DNA from: an uncultured Eubacteriales bacterium
GTDB lineage: Bacteria > Bacillota > Clostridia > Oscillospirales > CAG-382
Assembly (NCBI GenBank): GCA_900554405.1
Contig: USHI01000016.1
Location: 1-15,032 of the forward strand
Reading direction: 5' to 3'
Length of the DNA: 15,032 nt
The position numbers were made by a program, and so were the translations under genes. A model generated the notes under the pieces. The model searched no databases and was not told the origin of the DNA. It saw nothing but the letters and a program-made list of their open reading frames with translations. Shown here piece after piece: positions 12,680 to 15,032 of the stretch (positions within the stretch are counted from its first letter, which is position 1; each line of letters begins with the position of its first letter).

Positions 12680-13820
12680 CCATTACTTTTGCACAGCGAA
12701 GCAAATCTTCCCTTTTGTTTTCGATATCGCCCGCGGCAGCGGCAAAAAGCAGCCCGTTCAGCACCGCCCCGATATCCGCACCGCGCACACCGAGCGCGCG
12801 GATATCCTTGCCGTTCACCGCAAGTGTATCCAAAGAAAGGCATACTCCGTTTTTGACAAGCGTATTTATCCTCGCCGCGGAGCATTCGGGGTAAAGAGCA
12901 TCGCGGTAGACGGCTATGCTCTCCGAGACTTCCCTGCCGAGCCGTGCCGCCGCGATCCGGAATTCGCGCTCGCCCGCGGGGAACGGGCGGCATCCGGCAA
13001 AAAGCGCGGCGCGCGTGCGGGTCGCCTTATCGGCTTTAAGAGCATAAAGCGCGCTTTCGGCTTCCGCACCGCACACGGCGGCAAAGCGCATGGCGGGGTC
13101 GGGCGGGAGCCTGCAGATATCCGGGATATCCGCCGCAAGAGGGCAGCGAACGGCGATTATTTCGCGGTATCGACATATTACATCATACGCCGCCGCGCCG
13201 CAAAGCAGCTTTTTCAGCTCCGAAAACACCCGCTCCGCCGAAACCGCCGTCAATTCTTCCCGCAGCTCAAATGCGGCACGGGCGGTTTCCGGCTCGATTT
13301 CAAACCCGAGCACCGAGGCAAACCTCAGCGCGCGGAGTATGCGGAGCGCATCCTCCGAAAACCGTTTGTGCGCGTTCCCGACAGCGCGTATTATACCGTT
13401 TTTTATATCCTCCGCGCCGGAAAACGGGTCGATCATTCCGCGCGTTGGCGAATAGGCGATGGCATTTACTGTAAAATCCCGCCGTGCAAGATCGGCTTTG
13501 ATATCCTCCACGAAGCAAACGCTTTGCGGGTGACGCATATCGGAATATTTTCCGTCCGTGCGGAAGGTCGTTACCTCATACGGAACACCGCCCGTGACAA
13601 CGGTGACCGTACCGTGCTTCATCCCCGCCCCGGCGACTGCGCACCCGGCGAATATGCTCAGGACTCTTTCCGGTTTTGCGCTTGTCGCTATGTCGATATC
13701 GTTCGATGCACGGCCGAGCAGTCGGTCGCGCACGCAGCCGCCGACGGCATAAGCGCTTTCGCCGCAGCTTTCGAGCGCTTCGATTATGCGGCAGGCTTTT
13801 TCATCCCGTAAAAAATCCGT
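12660..13820 (-). CDS. cca: CCA-adding enzyme / tRNA nucleotidyltransferase, non-canonical ACG start proposed
   Basis: A class II nucleotidyltransferase that builds or repairs the 3' CCA of tRNAs (a close homologue is poly(A) polymerase). From the proposed start: GGCVRD at 27-32, the metal-binding DxD in NDIDIA (Asp41/Asp43), RRDFTVNAIAY, DPFSGAEDI, and the RNA-binding segment RFSEDALRILRALRFA. It has 386 residues, the size of the HD-less Bacillus type. No HD motif is seen in the C-terminal half. The conserved frame extends upstream past the first usable GTG (13733), which would cut off GGC of the essential GGCVRD. Between 13733 and the in-frame TAG upstream there is no ATG, GTG or TTG. ACG at 13820-13818 sits 7 nt after GGAGG (13832-13828), the ideal position for a start. 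Confidence 0.88.
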   Translation of the reverse strand, partial: TDFLRDEKACRIIEALESCGESAYAVGGCVRDRLLGRASNDIDIATSAKPERVLSIFAGCAVAGAGMKHGTVTVVTGGVPYEVTTFRTDGKYSDMRHPQSVCFVEDIKADLARRDFTVNAIAYSPTRGMIDPFSGAEDIKNGIIRAVGNAHKRFSEDALRILRALRFASVLGFEIEPETARAAFELREELTAVSAERVFSELKKLLCGAAAYDVICRYREIIAVRCPLAADIPDICRLPPDPAMRFAAVCGAEAESALYALKADKATRTRAALFAGCRPFPAGEREFRIAAARLGREVSESIAVYRDALYPECSAARINTLVKNGVCLSLDTLAVNGKDIRALGVRGADIGAVLNGLLFAAAAGDIENKREDLLRCAKVMVDKRKK

Positions 13821-13851
13821 ATTACCGCCTCCTTTTATCTGCTACGGCTGT

Positions 13852-13880
13852 ATTTTAACATATCGCCCGCCGCATTTCAA
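13852..13880 (-). promoter_or_regulatory. Predicted promoter of cca
   Basis: On the minus strand TTGAAA (13880-13875), a 17-nt spacer and TAAAAT (13857-13852) predict transcription from about 13845, giving a leader of about 25 nt with the GGAGG. This supports a start near 13820 rather than 13733. Confidence 0.6.
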
Positions 13881-13902
13881 GCCTTCATATTCCGCCGCGC
13901 GG

Positions 13903-13908
13903 GATAAT
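13903..13908 (+). promoter_or_regulatory. Possible -10 element of GHL10 gene
   Basis: GATAAT at 13903-13908 lies 15 nt before the ATG at 13924, with no good -35. If used, the mRNA would have almost no leader. Weak evidence. Confidence 0.25.
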
Positions 13909-13923
13909 AGACTTGTAACGGTG

Positions 13924-14955
13924 ATGAAAATGAAAGGAACCGCCGCCTGTATAATCCTCTCCGTGCTGATGTGCCTTTTCGCGGTACAAGCCCGCCCGCG
14001 CGGGGAAAGCGTCCCCTCCGCGGCAAAGATAATCTCTGTTGCGAGGGTGTCCGCCGCAAGGGGCGAACAGCCCTCCGTACACACCGACGCCGGTGAAATG
14101 CGTGCGGTGTGGGTATCGCAGTTCGACCAGCACCCGATATACCGTTCCGGCGGGCGTATGCGCAGCGAGGAGGATATCCGCTCCATGATAAGCACCGTGC
14201 TTGATAATCTTGCCCGCGACGGCTTCAACACGATACTCCTGCAGATCCGCCCGAACGGCGACAGTATGTACGAAAGCGATATCTACCCCTGCTCCAAATA
14301 TGTCGCGGGGGTATACGGCGGGAAAACGGAATGCGACCCTGTCGGGATATTCGTCACCCTTGCGCACGAATACGGAATGCGCATCCATGCCTGGATAAAC
14401 CCCTTCCGGCTCTGCACGCGGGAGGAGCTGGAAGCCGGCGGTGCAGGGCAGCTTTTGCAATGGCTCGGAACGGACAGGATCAAGGAAGGCGGCGACGGGC
14501 TGCTTTATCTCGACCCGTGTTACCCGGAGGCGACGGAGCTTATAGCAAGCGGCGCAAAAGAAGCGCTGCAAAAATACCCGTTCGACGGACTGCATATCGA
14601 CGATTACTTCTACCCAACCGAATTCGAGCTCGACGACAGTATCGGATACGCAAAAAGGGGGTTTGAAACGCCTGCCGATTTCCGCCGTGCGGACATCGAC
14701 CGAACCGTAAAGGCATTATACGATGTTGCGCACGACGAAGGCGTTATATTCGGTGCGGCACCCGCGGGGAACCTGTATTCGCTTGCCGACGGCTGGTATG
14801 CGGACGTGCGCAAATGGTGCTCGCAGAGCGGTTATGTGGATTATATCATGCCGCAGCTCTATTTCGGCTTCAAAAACGCCTATTGCCCGTTCGAAAAAAT
14901 ACTCGACGATTGGGAAAGCGCCGTCACAAGCAGGCCTTCCCGGAAGACGATCTGA
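13924..14955 (+). CDS. Secreted glycoside hydrolase-like protein GHL10 (DUF187/YngK type), 3' end replaced
   Basis: The N-terminus MKMKGTAACIILSVLMCLFA is a signal peptide, with likely cleavage after VQA. A linker follows, then the GHL10/PF02638-type TIM-barrel domain from about residue 58: GEMRAVWVSQFD, FNTILLQIRPNGDSMYES, a HAWINPFR motif, DGLHIDDYFYPT and IMPQLYFGF. Relatives are thought to act on extracellular glycans or cell-wall polymers, but the activity is not established. The start is chosen at ATG 13924 (or 13930, 5 nt after GGTGA) because the longer frame from 13786 overlaps cca and lacks a ribosome binding site. The last residues (about 337-343, after AVTS) come from unrelated DNA and create an early stop. 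The family normally continues beyond this point, so the gene is truncated here. Confidence 0.85.
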   Translation: MKMKGTAACIILSVLMCLFAVQARPRGESVPSAAKIISVARVSAARGEQPSVHTDAGEMRAVWVSQFDQHPIYRSGGRMRSEEDIRSMISTVLDNLARDGFNTILLQIRPNGDSMYESDIYPCSKYVAGVYGGKTECDPVGIFVTLAHEYGMRIHAWINPFRLCTREELEAGGAGQLLQWLGTDRIKEGGDGLLYLDPCYPEATELIASGAKEALQKYPFDGLHIDDYFYPTEFELDDSIGYAKRGFETPADFRRADIDRTVKALYDVAHDEGVIFGAAPAGNLYSLADGWYADVRKWCSQSGYVDYIMPQLYFGFKNAYCPFEKILDDWESAVTSRPSRKTI

Positions 14956-15032
14956 CGGATCTGCCGCCTGGTGGCTCCCATGGCCTTTAATTTCCCATAC
15001 TCCTGAACCTTCGGGATCATGGAGACATAGTG
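14930..15032 (-). CDS. FtsX-like ABC transporter permease, internal fragment
   Basis: On the minus strand from the window edge the frame reads HYVSMIPKVQEYGKLK, then AMGATRRQIRQIVFREG, then LLVT. The QExGKLKAxGAT-RRQI-REG pattern is the conserved start of an FtsX/MacB-type permease domain (cytoplasmic loop before a membrane helix). No start codon or end belongs to it, and the reading runs into the GHL10 gene on the opposite strand near 14930-14945. It appears to be a fragment joined to the GHL10 gene by misassembly or recombination. Confidence 0.6.

Noticed and set aside
12660..13733. GTG at 13733 as start of cca
   Set aside because: It lies inside the essential GGCVRD motif and would delete the glycines needed for nucleotide binding; the upstream in-frame sequence matches the family.
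13789..13809. ATG of the +1 frame (MKKPAA then stop) as a frameshifted cca start
   Set aside because: It would need an extra A in a run of five and lies 23 nt from the GGAGG; the in-frame ACG with 7-nt spacing is simpler, although a homopolymer error cannot be fully ruled out.
13786..13923. Upstream extension of the GHL10 frame from ATG 13786
   Set aside because: It overlaps the 5' end of cca, lacks a ribosome binding site, and places a non-hydrophobic stretch before a clear signal peptide.

Overview
The window looks like chromosomal DNA from an uncultured, probably gut-dwelling member of the Clostridia (Bacillota), close to the Oscillospirales/Christensenellales in style. This is inferred from moderate GC, strong GGAGG ribosome binding sites, a YnbB-type PLP enzyme, tandem M42 aminopeptidases, a short HtpG and a clostridial-type MurD. 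No 16S or species marker is present. Most of the window is core or housekeeping material, not a mobile island. I see no transposase, integrase, phage gene or CRISPR array.

Layout. Bases 1-52 hold the first codons of a divergent minus-strand gene. Bases 183-1515 are a plus-strand pair: a cytoplasmic GH27 alpha-galactosidase overlapping a small CxxC/CxxC zinc-ribbon protein. Bases 1516-1900 contain no gene but are dense with secondary structure: an inverted array of GTGATAT words alternating with small hairpins, ending at a bidirectional terminator. A minus-strand lipoprotein of unknown function (1901-2695) has a textbook promoter with a 17-bp palindrome just downstream of it. From 8516 down to 2854 runs a compact minus-strand operon, in transcription order murD, three different M42 metallo-aminopeptidases and a YnbB-type PLP lyase, closed by a strong terminator.

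Divergent from murD lie rnpB (RNase P RNA) with a perfect consensus promoter, then prfB (RF2, without the usual programmed frameshift), a small two-helix membrane protein with an acidic Cys-bearing tail, and htpG (Hsp90). After htpG, tRNA-Thr(CGT) and the CCA-adding enzyme gene (cca) are on the minus strand. The cca frame is intact through its GGxVRD motif but has no ATG, GTG or TTG in the right place. The best-placed start is ACG, 7 nt after a GGAGG. The last gene, a secreted GHL10 (DUF187) glycoside-hydrolase-like protein, breaks near 14930-14945 into a piece of an FtsX-like permease on the other strand, which looks like an assembly chimera or a recombination junction.

Themes are peptide and amino-acid recycling beside a cell-wall ligase (murD operon), RNA maturation and translation (rnpB, prfB, tRNA-Thr, cca), protein folding (htpG) and carbohydrate use (GH27, GHL10). 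The best candidates for something undescribed are the hairpin/GTGATAT array at 1568-1741, the start-codon-less cca, and the three-M42 operon.
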